A stretch of DNA of 45,155 nt. Source: a virus. How positions within the stretch are numbered: the stretch's first letter is position 1; each line of letters starts with the position of its first letter. A program made the position numbers and the translations under genes. The stretch is from IMG/VR virus record IMGVR_UViG_3300024999_000175, positions 1-45,155 of that record. One strand, 5' to 3'. The notes under the pieces are model-generated. The model was given only the letters and a program-made list of their open reading frames with translations, had not been told where the DNA came from and searched no databases. Below, piece after piece: positions 13,648-21,804 of this stretch.

Positions 13648-14728
13648 AATAGTACAAGACATTATAAATAAGCTATCAACAAAAACAATACCACCAAATA
13701 AACTTATATGGTTGTCACCGACAATGTGTCCAGGTCCAGTATCAGACCTCCCTCAATATATGGAGGATCCTATTACTACTGCGGAATGGATGTTTAATAA
13801 TTCAGATGAGCCTAGTACTGAGTTGATTGCTGAAGTAAAGCACATGGGTAGTCGATGTACATTTGCATTTTGGAGGGACGGTGAGTCTGTGGCGTGGTCT
13901 AGAAATGGATTTACTTTTTTTGGTAAAGAATATGAACCATTACTAGATCAAATGAATAAAGATATATTTGAAAAGATAGAGGAGGATTTTATATGTATAG
14001 ATGCGGAAGTACTTCCTTGGAATTTTAAAGCCGCAGGATTAGTAGAAGAAGATTTTTTACTAGCAGGATACAGCGGTCTAGTCACTAAAAAAGAACTAAA
14101 CAACTATCTAAATGATGCTAACTTAAATAATGATATCAGCAATTTAAAAGACTATATCGAAGTGATTAAAAGATATTGTTGGGATGTTAACATAGATAAT
14201 ATTAGAATAGCTCCATTCTTTATATTAGCTATAGGAAATAGAATGGGCAAAAATGTATATAAAACTCATAAAGAACACCTGGTAGCTTTGGGCAGTATTT
14301 TTGAAAACAAAAATTATTATCAATACGTATTTTCAGAAGTTATTAGTAAAGATCAACTTGACATATTAAATTCTTTATGGTATACTATTACAGATAAATT
14401 TAAATATGAAGGATTCGTATTGAAATATAATAATGTACATCAATACTCTAACACAAAATATCCACAGCAACAACTAAAAGTACGAAGTAGCGACTACCTC
14501 AAAATAATATATGGAGCTAATTATCAAGAACCTGAAATATTAGAAAAATTAAAACATAATAGAAGACTAGATAGAAAAATGAAAATTGCTTATTATGAGA
14601 CTATACTAAGTGATAATGCTCTTAAAGTTTATCTAAATAATCCCGATAAATTTGAAGCTTATCATAAATTCATAATAGCCTGCATGGCGGTAGACTACGG
14701 TGCAAGAGAAATAGATCCTCGACTATAA
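13637..14728 (+). CDS. pnkp: Pnkp-type RNA ligase (adenylyltransferase) half
   Basis: The C-terminal ligase domain of bacterial Pnkp as a separate 363-residue protein. The start IWLSPTMCPGP corresponds to the LPPTMSP segment opening this domain in full-length Pnkp. Motif I is AEVKHMGSR with adenylation lysine K68, followed by WSRNGFTFF, CIDAEVLPWNFKAAGL (about 135-150), KYEGFVLKY (motif IV), QLKVRSSDYLKIIYG (motif V) and the family's own C-terminal module ending VDYGAREIDPRL. With the kinase-phosphatase at 9673 it would rebuild an 820-residue Pnkp, close to the natural length. In bacteria this ligase module works with Hen1, which is encoded at 7057. AAAGGAG (13623-13629) precedes the ATG. Confidence 0.92.
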   Translation: MKIEIVQDIINKLSTKTIPPNKLIWLSPTMCPGPVSDLPQYMEDPITTAEWMFNNSDEPSTELIAEVKHMGSRCTFAFWRDGESVAWSRNGFTFFGKEYEPLLDQMNKDIFEKIEEDFICIDAEVLPWNFKAAGLVEEDFLLAGYSGLVTKKELNNYLNDANLNNDISNLKDYIEVIKRYCWDVNIDNIRIAPFFILAIGNRMGKNVYKTHKEHLVALGSIFENKNYYQYVFSEVISKDQLDILNSLWYTITDKFKYEGFVLKYNNVHQYSNTKYPQQQLKVRSSDYLKIIYGANYQEPEILEKLKHNRRLDRKMKIAYYETILSDNALKVYLNNPDKFEAYHKFIIACMAVDYGAREIDPRL

Positions 14729-14746
14729 ATTATTAGGGGGGTTTGT

Positions 14747-14968
14747 ATGAATTGGTATACAATAATATTTGAGATGCTAATACTTACTTTAGCATTATTG
14801 GTTGGTATGTACTACGGAATAAAAATAGGAGTTGGTTTGGGTAAACGCTATATGTTGTTAGAATTTACTAAAAATAAAAAACTTATAACTGATTTACTGT
14901 TTGATGACTATATTAAAACAGATAAGGATAGCCTAGTGGAAAAGCTAAAGAAAAGCGGCATACTTTAG
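14747..14968 (+). CDS. Small single-pass membrane protein
   Basis: A 73-residue protein with one N-terminal membrane helix (about residues 5-30, glycine-rich at its end: GMYYGIKIGVGLGK), followed by a charged cytoplasmic tail of about 40 residues. The AGGGGGGT ribosome site (14734-14741) is strong. This shape is common for small phage membrane proteins (spanin-like, holin-like or exclusion proteins), but no specific family can be assigned. Confidence 0.62.
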   Translation: MNWYTIIFEMLILTLALLVGMYYGIKIGVGLGKRYMLLEFTKNKKLITDLLFDDYIKTDKDSLVEKLKKSGIL

Positions 14969-15009
14969 CTATCTTTGTATAAGTAAATAAACTTAATAGG
15001 AAGGAATAA

Positions 15010-15198
15010 ATGCCAATAAAACAGTATCATCTCAATAAGATAATACGTCAAGTAACTAAGTCTCCTGATCATGGGATAGAAATGAGGGCACTAACAAATC
15101 TATTAGTTAAATCTTTTTTATCTATAGGAGATCTAGCTCCTTACATAGATTGTGTTACACATAATAAAATATTTTTTAAATCAAAAAAACATAAATAG
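15010..15198 (+). CDS. Hypothetical protein
   Basis: A 62-residue basic protein, helical in appearance (HLNKIIRQVTKS; MRALTNLLVKSFLSIGDL), ending with a lysine-rich tail KSKKHK. A GGAAGGAA ribosome site (14999-15006) precedes the ATG. No family recognised. Confidence 0.55.
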   Translation: MPIKQYHLNKIIRQVTKSPDHGIEMRALTNLLVKSFLSIGDLAPYIDCVTHNKIFFKSKKHK

Positions 15199-15208
15199 GA
15201 GTGTAGAT

Positions 15209-15412
15209 ATGCAGTTATATTGTCCAGTTTGTAATTGTCTAAAAAATAGCACTGAGTCCTCATCCGTTATTCCTATAGTACTAGAAGACGGCGGTAGACA
15301 GTACAAAACATATTTTAATTATTACTGTGAAGAGTGTGGGGTATTTCTAAGAAGCGAAGAACAAAAAAGTGAATTTAAAAGATCAACTGAAGAGATAAAA
15401 CCAGGAGTATAA
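15209..15412 (+). CDS. Small zinc-ribbon protein
   Basis: A 67-residue protein with CPVC (about residue 5) and CEEC (about residue 39) pairs separated by two short strands, the classic zinc-ribbon spacing. The ATG at 15209 has AGGAGTG upstream (15197-15203); a longer frame beginning at 15152 would overlap the previous gene without a ribosome site. Function unknown. Confidence 0.65.
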   Translation: MQLYCPVCNCLKNSTESSSVIPIVLEDGGRQYKTYFNYYCEECGVFLRSEEQKSEFKRSTEEIKPGV

Positions 15413-15435
15413 TACAAATATTTAAGGAGAAATCA

Positions 15436-15627
15436 TTGACTGAGATCAGAAGATGTAGAAACTGTAAATATTATGTGCCCTATGATAAAGATTCTAGATT
15501 TGCTAAATGCAGTAAAGAATTAAATTCTATGGGTGCTCCTAAATACTATTGTTCTACACAAAGACTTTCCCCAACCTCATGCGGAAAAGAAGGTAAATAT
15601 TGGGAAACTAATAATAGATATTATTAA
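15436..15627 (+). CDS. Small zinc-finger phage protein (CxxC...CG type)
   Basis: A 63-residue protein read from TTG at 15436, supported by AAGGAGA at 15424-15430. Cysteines are placed as RRCRNCKYYVP, AKC, YYC and SCG, followed by KYWE. This matches a small zinc-binding protein type often seen in phages and carried as hypothetical. It is the last rightward gene of the left block; its stop codon overlaps that of the convergent ClpP-like gene (15624-15627). Confidence 0.65.
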   Translation: MTEIRRCRNCKYYVPYDKDSRFAKCSKELNSMGAPKYYCSTQRLSPTSCGKEGKYWETNNRYY

Positions 15628-16196
15628 AGAATATCATCTATTATACCATACTTAAGGGCTTCTTTAGCACTGATATACCAATCTGTCTCCATTTTATTTC
15701 TAAGCTTGTGTTTAGTCATGTTGGTTTTACTAACAAGTAAATCATAGATGCTATCGTCTAGTAATTTTAATCCATGCCCTTGGGCCATAAGATCTTTTCT
15801 TTTAGTTGAAACTTCCCCTTCCATACGAACCAAATGAAGCATGACGTTTGAGTACTTATAAGCGAATCTTTTATGCCCACTAACTAATAGAAAAGCAGCG
15901 GCACTTCCAGCCATACCCATACAGTAAGTATACACAGGGGTTGTAGAAGACAAGATATATGAAATGACAAAAAATGCAGTAGTAATATCCCCACCAGAAG
16001 AATTGATATAAAGGTGAATTGGACTCTTCTTACTATCCTTTTTCATTAGCTCCATATTGTGAAAAATAGTATATATGATATCGTTTGTTACATCACCGTT
16101 GAGTATTATTTTTCTATCCTCAAATAGCTCCACCTGAATTTTGTCTGTACTATACTCTATAGTCTCTTCTGCTACATCTTCTGTATACCCCATCAT
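15624..16196 (-). CDS. ClpP-like serine protease
   Basis: A 190-residue ClpP-family protease with a complete triad: S98 in GMAGSAAAFLL (usual form GQAASMGA), H121 in VMLHL and D172 in METDWYISAKEA. The oxyanion-hole segment INSSGGD (about 64-70) and the C-terminal AKEALKYGIIDDI are typical. Host ClpP degrades proteins with a Clp ATPase; phage homologues often act in head maturation instead, but there are no head genes here. It lies at the far end of the leftward unit with a TPR protein and a secreted protein. An AAGGTGA site precedes the ATG. Whether it joins host ClpP rings or works alone is open. Confidence 0.88.
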   Translation of the reverse strand: MMGYTEDVAEETIEYSTDKIQVELFEDRKIILNGDVTNDIIYTIFHNMELMKKDSKKSPIHLYINSSGGDITTAFFVISYILSSTTPVYTYCMGMAGSAAAFLLVSGHKRFAYKYSNVMLHLVRMEGEVSTKRKDLMAQGHGLKLLDDSIYDLLVSKTNMTKHKLRNKMETDWYISAKEALKYGIIDDIL

Positions 16197-16202
16197 TCAC
16201 CT

Positions 16203-16670
16203 TTACTTACTAAGTTTAGTAAATTCATTAAGCATATTCAATACATCAGGTTGCTCTTTATTTATCAGTAAAGATTTATTCCATATGTCTATAGCAGCAG
16301 ATTTATCTCCAACACCACTATAAGCGATACCCAGTAAATTATATGCTTCATAGTCGTATGGTGCCAATAATATTAATCTTTTTAAAATAACTACCGCTTC
16401 TGCTGGGTTATTTACTTTTAAATAAATTAATCCCAAGTTAAAAAGACTATTAATATTATCTGGATTGTGTAGTAATGCTTTTTTGTATTCTACTGAAGCT
16501 CTATCAAAAATTCCCTCTTCATCGTAGTACAGTGCCTTATTATGATGTTCTATAGAAAGTTTTTCACTAACATCAGATAGCTGTGAGTATTTGGGGATAG
16601 AAGCTATCGATGTATTGAATTGCAGGCAAGCAACTATTATATAATTAAATATCACTCTCCGCATCAGCAT
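16203..16670 (-). CDS. Exported TPR-repeat protein, possible lipoprotein
   Basis: A 155-residue protein with about three tetratricopeptide repeats (ALYYDEEGIFDRASVEYKKA; SLFNLGLIYLKVNNPAEAVV; YNLLGIAYSGVGDKSAAIDI) covering residues 45-140. The N-terminus has arginines followed by a hydrophobic stretch with IVAC, which fits a lipobox (cysteine 15), so it may be a lipoprotein or otherwise exported. TPRs bind partner proteins. It overlaps the upstream gene by 26 bases. Such bacterial-looking envelope proteins are unusual next to a phage ClpP gene. Its partner and role are unknown. Confidence 0.72.
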   Translation of the reverse strand: MLMRRVIFNYIIVACLQFNTSIASIPKYSQLSDVSEKLSIEHHNKALYYDEEGIFDRASVEYKKALLHNPDNINSLFNLGLIYLKVNNPAEAVVILKRLILLAPYDYEAYNLLGIAYSGVGDKSAAIDIWNKSLLINKEQPDVLNMLNEFTKLSK

Positions 16671-17046
16671 CTAATCGTATCCCCCATGAGTCAGTATCCT
16701 TATCAAGAATCAGATGAACATCCGATAATACTTCAAGTGCCCCACCAACATATGATGGTACTGTACACTTAATAGTGACTATCGCGTAGGAACTTACTAT
16801 TTTCTTGCTTACTATAGTCACGGTCATATCTTTACTAAAAGATAATACAACATGTTTAAATGTATCTATATCTAATACCGTATGATTCTTAGCTAACATT
16901 GCATATGCTTTTTCTAAAGAAGCATCATCTTGCTGTCTTATACTAGCATAAAATTCTTTAACCACCTTTTCAGGCGCTTTTATTTCCTTACAAAATCCAG
17001 TAACAGGAATAAATAATAGCATAAATATAAGTAATAATTTATTCAT
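16645..17046 (-). CDS. Secreted small protein (NTF2-like in appearance)
   Basis: A 133-residue protein with a clear signal peptide (MNKLLLIFMLLFIPVTGFCK) cleaved near residue 19-21. The mature part begins KAPEKVVKEFYASIRQQDDASLEKAYAM in two helices, then beta strands (TVTIVSKKIVSSYAIVTI; VLSDVHLILDK). This order resembles the DUF4878/NTF2-like fold of many exported bacterial proteins, but that is a judgement by eye. GGAGG lies upstream of the ATG. It is probably periplasmic and acts with the TPR protein encoded next. Confidence 0.65.
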   Translation of the reverse strand: MNKLLLIFMLLFIPVTGFCKEIKAPEKVVKEFYASIRQQDDASLEKAYAMLAKNHTVLDIDTFKHVVLSFSKDMTVTIVSKKIVSSYAIVTIKCTVPSYVGGALEVLSDVHLILDKDTDSWGIRLDADAESDI

Positions 17047-17065
17047 TTTATCCTCCTACATCTAT

Positions 17066-17377
17066 TTAATAATAGACCTTAGTGTTTATGGTGATAAGTT
17101 CTTCTACAGCAATTTTAGGTATTGGCTGCATAGCGTAACAAAGTTTAAGCTGTTCTGTATCTAATGTAAGTTTAAACTTTCTCTTTTCTAAAATACTATG
17201 CACCTCTTGCTCCCATAACTCATAACTAAATGGTGTTAAATGCCCATAAGTAAACCATGTGGGCAGCACCCATAAATTATTTTTATTATCTTTAAATAAA
17301 ATTTTAATAGTAAAGTCATTCTTTTTCTGGTTAATCTCTGTGCTAACTATATCAAGACCACCATCAGGTTTATCCAT
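17066..17377 (-). CDS. Hypothetical protein
   Basis: A 103-residue protein of unknown function. It has a strand-rich start (FTIKILFKDNKNNLWVLP), a WFTYGHLTPFSYELWEQEV segment and a C-terminus with IPKIAVEELITINT. The ATG at 17377 is preferred to the GTG at 17380 because AGGAGG is 4 bases upstream of it. It sits 8 bases after the metallophosphoesterase gene in the same leftward unit. Confidence 0.6.
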   Translation of the reverse strand: MDKPDGGLDIVSTEINQKKNDFTIKILFKDNKNNLWVLPTWFTYGHLTPFSYELWEQEVHSILEKRKFKLTLDTEQLKLCYAMQPIPKIAVEELITINTKVYY

Positions 17378-17385
17378 CACACCTC

Positions 17386-18621
17386 CTATACAAAAAGTAT
17401 TGGGGCTACAATTGTTTTAAATCTTTTTTTATCTATTAGAAAAAATGCTTGTTTTGGTGGCTCAAAATTTGCTTTAATTGAAAGAGCAAAAGGTGAGTAG
17501 CCTATTAAACTTCCATTAGATATAAATTTACCGCCGTCTAAGAAGCTATGATAATGCCCAAAGCAATCAAGGTCCGCCCTTTGTAATTTATCCCACTGAC
17601 TAACTGCTTTATTAACAGGTACAGATAGTCCTAAAATCCCACCGCTGTATTGAATACAGTGACCATGATGCATACGAACTTTGTATGAATACACGTCTAT
17701 ATAGGAATGGTAACCTTCTGCAATAAGGAAAGTAACACGCGGTTCATTTCTAAAATGGTTGGCTATCTGATGGTATATAAAATACTCTAAACTATTACCA
17801 GCTTCAGTAGATATTCTTCTGTCAATTGTTTGACGGCCATGATTACCTGAGTGGCATGGGACAATTATATGTTCTAATGATTTATCTTCTAATAGAAACT
17901 CTATACCAGAAGCTAACAAATTTTGTACAAATATAGCCTCTTCAATGGGAAGAAGATAGTTGCTTTCCATCAACTCCGGATGGATATTATTTGAAATGAA
18001 ATCCCCCAGCAAAGCTAAGACAAGAGTGTTTATCGTAACGTCTCTTTGTTGTAGTTTAAGTAATCTAAGGCCATTTCTAAAGAATGTTTCAGCACGTTTC
18101 TTGGCAATTGTTAGATTATATTCGTTAAGTCCATTTACCTTATGGGAATCAATTCTTTCTGCTATGTGCCAATCTGATGCCAGCATAAATGCAGTGGCCT
18201 CTGATTTTAGCATTGTATCATGCTCTATTGAATAGGTTTTAAAGTTTTGCCCTAGTTGTAGTAAAGCATCTCGTTCTTTTTCTACCTTATCTATTCTACT
18301 CAAAAGTATTTTGTACTTCTGATCAGTGTTCTTTTTATCATCTCGCAAGCGCCTTTGTATGATATCGTCTTCTACTTCTTTTTCAAAATCTATTTTTTCT
18401 TCTACAGAAACTACTTTCTTCTCCGTTTTCTTAAACGGTTTATCATAGTAATTTCTATTTCTATTCACATGTTTTCTAATCCCATTCCTAGTCCTCGCCA
18501 CACTTAGCCGCATAGATACCTCTTCGGCCACCTCTCTATAGGCATATTCTTTATTAAGTAACTCTTTAATCAACTCCATTTCTTCACTGCTATAAAAGCC
18601 ATCAGTACCACGGTTAGCCAA
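17386..18621 (-). CDS. Calcineurin-like metallophosphoesterase with N-terminal HTH
   Basis: A 411-residue protein. The TTG at 18621 is taken as start because AAGGAG lies 7 bases before it; a longer frame to 18693 would run through the promoter. The N-terminal 55 residues look like a helix-turn-helix (YAYREVAEEVSMRLSVARTR), followed by a charged coiled coil (about 75-125). The phosphoesterase domain has DWH (D150, H152), GDF (206-207), GNHGR (259-263), HHGH and GHYHSF, a complete two-metal site. Similar phage proteins are annotated as metallophosphoesterases or Mre11-like nucleases; the substrate could be DNA ends or a nucleotide. It is the first intact gene after the promoter at 18659-18687. 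Confidence 0.83.
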   Translation of the reverse strand: MANRGTDGFYSSEEMELIKELLNKEYAYREVAEEVSMRLSVARTRNGIRKHVNRNRNYYDKPFKKTEKKVVSVEEKIDFEKEVEDDIIQRRLRDDKKNTDQKYKILLSRIDKVEKERDALLQLGQNFKTYSIEHDTMLKSEATAFMLASDWHIAERIDSHKVNGLNEYNLTIAKKRAETFFRNGLRLLKLQQRDVTINTLVLALLGDFISNNIHPELMESNYLLPIEEAIFVQNLLASGIEFLLEDKSLEHIIVPCHSGNHGRQTIDRRISTEAGNSLEYFIYHQIANHFRNEPRVTFLIAEGYHSYIDVYSYKVRMHHGHCIQYSGGILGLSVPVNKAVSQWDKLQRADLDCFGHYHSFLDGGKFISNGSLIGYSPFALSIKANFEPPKQAFFLIDKKRFKTIVAPILFV

Positions 18622-18658
18622 TTTCGTGCTCCTTAAAATGAGATATACTACTAACAAT

Positions 18659-18687
18659 AGTATACACAAATTTTTTATAAAATGCAA
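18659..18687 (-). promoter_or_regulatory. Leftward sigma70-type promoter for the 18621-15624 gene set
   Basis: On the minus strand TTGCAT (18682-18687) and TATACT (18659-18664) are 17 bases apart. The start site would be near 18652, leaving a leader of about 30 bases with the AAGGAG of the metallophosphoesterase gene. It is placed between a decayed gene and an intact operon. Confidence 0.65.
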
Positions 18688-18699
18688 GTACAAAAAAAA

Positions 18700-19182
18700 T
18701 TATTCAGGCCATAGCGGATTATTAGCTATATCATAGTTCTGTATCTCTTCTACTGTTTGAAGACTATTTATCCTAGCTTCTATTAAATTTGAGGCTTCTC
18801 TCATAGCTTCTATTTTATTCCACAGTGACTGATTATCTCGTAATTCCTGTTCTTCAATTACAGTCAGTGAAAGTGCCACCTTTTTACCTAACAATTCTGT
18901 AGAACGTGCTAAGAGATTGCGCTGCTTATATTCTGGACATAGTGTTGAAATCTTATCAGCCGCAAATATTTTTACCTGTGTTTTTTACCAATTTTTGTAT
19001 TAGCTAAATACGTAGAGTCAATATCACCAAAAGAATTTGAAGTTTCATTATAAATAGTCCCTAATAAAATATTTTTATTTGTTACTTCTACCGCGTAAAT
19101 ACCATCTGGTGTATTTTGGCTTATCTTCTACGTGGGTAAAATTAATAACACAATTATTTTGTATGATAGCAAAAGTTTTCAT
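18700..19182 (-). pseudogene. Tail-fibre-assembly-like protein, broken by two single-base shifts
   Basis: Reading left from ATG 19182, three segments in different frames join into one protein of 160 residues if one extra C is removed at 19118-19119 and one A is added to the A6 run at 18981-18986. The product would start MKTFAIIQNNCVINF, continue TPDGIYAVEVTNKNILLGT, then KIFAADKISTLCPEYKQRNL, and finish with helices ending in PLWPE. The YKQRNLLAR ... IEAMREASNLIEARI ... WPE pattern is typical of C-termini of phage fibre-assembly or fibre-associated proteins, and the gene follows the fibre gene. As given it is interrupted. It may be a true pseudogene or have sequence errors; the two shifts cancel, which hints at error or compensation. 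Confidence 0.7.
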
Positions 19183-19201
19183 TTAAATCCACTTTTTATA
19201 A

Positions 19202-21790
19202 TTACCACATGACTATAACAATACCCTGTTTTCCATCCCCACCATCACTAGTGACCCCACCAGCTCCGCCCCCACCATAAAGCTTTCCATCGGCACCAAC
19301 AGCAACACCACCAAATCCAGCAAAAGTTGCTGGGAAGTCTCTGGCAGCGTTCCCACCAGCTCCATGAGCTACACCAGGGTTAGCGTTACCACCAGTTGTC
19401 CCTGAGCTACCGAGCGACCATCCCGGAATGATAGCTCCTACGGTCCCCCCATCCCCACCATAATCTCTATCAGAAGCCTGCCCACAGCCAACCCCACCGT
19501 AAGCTAAGTCATTCCCATTAAAAGAAGTTGTTCCGCCACTTGTTCCATTGGGAGTACCGAAGATTCCGCCAGGCCCACCAGCTCCAATAACAACACTAAT
19601 GGGTGACGCCCCCGCAGTGGTAACAGTCCCGTGCCAATAGGCTCCGCCACCACCCCCACCAGCATAGCCACTGGTCTGTCCAGAGTAACCCCCACCACCA
19701 CCACCCCCTATACCTATTACCACAAAACTCACAATCCCAGGAGCATCAGTAGCGGCATCCCAGGATGTACTGCTTGTAAAAACTCTCATTTTATGGAAAT
19801 TAGATGAGACAGCAATATCAGCGTCAGATATTGCTGTATTCAATTGTGCAAGAGTAAAACTTCCAAGTGCTGTAGCGTTACCCACAGAAGTAACATGACC
19901 AGTCAAATTAGCATTGGTAGTTACGGTAGCTGCATTACCCGTGATATTACCGGTAATAGTTCCAGCAGAAAAATTGCCACTACCATCACGTTTAACTAAA
20001 GTATTCGCTGTATTAGAGGATGTAGCAGATGCAGTTAAATTCAACTCAGCAGCAGTAGCAGTTACTCCGTTTTTATCTATAAGTTTTATATTGTCTATAT
20101 AAATAGCTTGCGCCGCCCCGGATTCATTTCTAAGTACTACTCTGGCATATTTTATATTAGGCAGATCTGCTGAAGTGTGATTCCCACCATAAGCTGGTGT
20201 GGTATACGTCCAGTTAGCTAATAAAATATCCCCCGCTAATGATGCCCAAGAAGTAGTTACTGCCCCATTATAGAACGCATAGTTATACCCTATGTTAATC
20301 GGGTATGTTGCATCAGCATTAACTTCTGCGGCTATATAATCTTTACTTGGATAGCCTCTAATATAGGAAGAAAAAAATGATTCACTAGTAGCCCCTTTTA
20401 CTACTGCTTTTATTTGATAAATATTGTTACTATTAAAAGGGATAGGAGCAGAAATAACATATTGTCCTGGAGTTAATTTAAGGACTTTACGCCCAGCATC
20501 TAAAGAACTATCTAAAGTACCTGTACCAATCCATCCAGTAGGAAGCCCCCCAATAGTACCTTCCTCAAAGTCCCCATTGACTATTAGGCTATCTCCATTA
20601 AAACTATTCTTGCCATCATCACTAAGTCTATCCGCCCCCATCGTACCGAAAACTCTTAAATCAGTTATAGGATTTGTAGAGATACTAGCATCGTATCTTT
20701 TGTCTCCATTAAACGCAGAAATCTTTGGGGTAGTAGTATCTGCATACACAGACCCCAAAATCAAAACTCCATACCCAGTACCATCTGTTGGGTATGCGAT
20801 ACTGATTTCAGAAGTTAACTCATTAGTTGTCTCATTATATTTTAAATAGATATAATATGTATTAGTGGTTGCAAAATCAGCCATTAAAATTTCTCTCTCT
20901 GCCAGAGGAAGATCATTTATACCAACTCTATTTCCCTTAATAAAAGCATATTCATCTGATAATAAATCTATAATAACTATCTTATCTGTAGTTACACTGG
21001 CGTCTATAAAACATTGGTATGCACTATGACTACCTATAATTCCAGTAGAATGTTCTTCCCTAACATGTGCAGTTTGTGCACTCTGTAATATACTGCTTAC
21101 ATCTATAACATCATTATCTAATGTAAACTTAGTGCGGCCACTACCATCTACAGTATTTGCTGGACTGACTAAAATTCTTCCTAAAAATACAGAATTATAT
21201 TTTGTAACAGACACCCTAACTCTTGGGGATGGTACGTCTGTGTACTTACCAGCACCGAATGTATCCCCAAGTTCCTCTTGAGTTAATGATGTTATCGCGG
21301 AGTGATTAACCGCCGTCCAGTCAGATTCTATACCAGTAGTAGCTACCTGATTATGCTCCCCAGTAGATAATTGGGCTATAACATACCCATCCTCTTTTTT
21401 AGTATAGTAGTTAACCCCAGCCTCATCCGCCTCTCTATTTTTATGTATTTCTATGTATACAAGGTACACATAGGTGTCCTCTGCTGTTAACCGTCTACTA
21501 ATATTTGTCAATGCAGAGGGGACATAAATACGTTCCCCACTTCCAGTGTACATCTCATCAGCACTATCAATATTAAAATCAGTATATGCCTCCCCAGCAG
21601 TTACATTGATGACAGAGGCGGTTGGGGCTGGGTAGAGGTATAAAGGACCACTAACACCGTCCTCATTAACAATGCCTTTACCTGCGACTGTCCCAAAGCG
21701 TTCTTTAATTCCAGCTGTTTTAGAATTATCTGAAGTTTGTAAATGTTCTTGTGTAGCAAGAACACCATTTAAATAACGTGTACCTTTCAT
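19202..21790 (-). CDS. Large tail fibre/adhesin with glycine-rich C-terminal tip
   Basis: An 862-residue fibre protein. The N-terminal part (1-130, MKGTRYLNGVLATQEHLQ) resembles baseplate-attachment segments. The middle (about 405-585) starts LIVNGDFEEGTIGGLPTGW and looks like a carbohydrate-binding jelly roll ending in YIDNIKL. A short stretch TATAAELNLT then LVKRDGSGNFSAGTITGNI (about 600-625) is the classic fibre shaft linker. The last 170 residues are a glycine-rich domain (IGGGGGGGYSG; YAGGGGGGAYW; YGGGGAGG) similar to polyglycine receptor-binding tips of T-even-like adhesins. This is the probable host-recognition protein. GGGGGGG precedes the ATG; the broken gene at 18700 may be its former assembly factor. 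Confidence 0.85.
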   Translation of the reverse strand: MKGTRYLNGVLATQEHLQTSDNSKTAGIKERFGTVAGKGIVNEDGVSGPLYLYPAPTASVINVTAGEAYTDFNIDSADEMYTGSGERIYVPSALTNISRRLTAEDTYVYLVYIEIHKNREADEAGVNYYTKKEDGYVIAQLSTGEHNQVATTGIESDWTAVNHSAITSLTQEELGDTFGAGKYTDVPSPRVRVSVTKYNSVFLGRILVSPANTVDGSGRTKFTLDNDVIDVSSILQSAQTAHVREEHSTGIIGSHSAYQCFIDASVTTDKIVIIDLLSDEYAFIKGNRVGINDLPLAEREILMADFATTNTYYIYLKYNETTNELTSEISIAYPTDGTGYGVLILGSVYADTTTPKISAFNGDKRYDASISTNPITDLRVFGTMGADRLSDDGKNSFNGDSLIVNGDFEEGTIGGLPTGWIGTGTLDSSLDAGRKVLKLTPGQYVISAPIPFNSNNIYQIKAVVKGATSESFFSSYIRGYPSKDYIAAEVNADATYPINIGYNYAFYNGAVTTSWASLAGDILLANWTYTTPAYGGNHTSADLPNIKYARVVLRNESGAAQAIYIDNIKLIDKNGVTATAAELNLTASATSSNTANTLVKRDGSGNFSAGTITGNITGNAATVTTNANLTGHVTSVGNATALGSFTLAQLNTAISDADIAVSSNFHKMRVFTSSTSWDAATDAPGIVSFVVIGIGGGGGGGYSGQTSGYAGGGGGGAYWHGTVTTAGASPISVVIGAGGPGGIFGTPNGTSGGTTSFNGNDLAYGGVGCGQASDRDYGGDGGTVGAIIPGWSLGSSGTTGGNANPGVAHGAGGNAARDFPATFAGFGGVAVGADGKLYGGGGAGGVTSDGGDGKQGIVIVMW

Positions 21791-21804
21791 ACATACCCCC
21801 CCGA

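Noticed and set aside
15600-15660. A bidirectional terminator between the convergent left and right blocks
   Set aside because: The stop codons overlap and I see no GC-rich hairpin with a T run near the junction.
18700-18894. A separate 64-residue gene starting at TTG 18894
   Set aside because: The frame has no ribosome site at that TTG and continues upstream as part of a recognisable longer protein split by two base shifts.
20424-20849. A rightward 141-residue frame within the fibre gene
   Set aside because: It is a shadow of the long leftward fibre frame, with proline/serine-rich low-complexity translation and no start signals.
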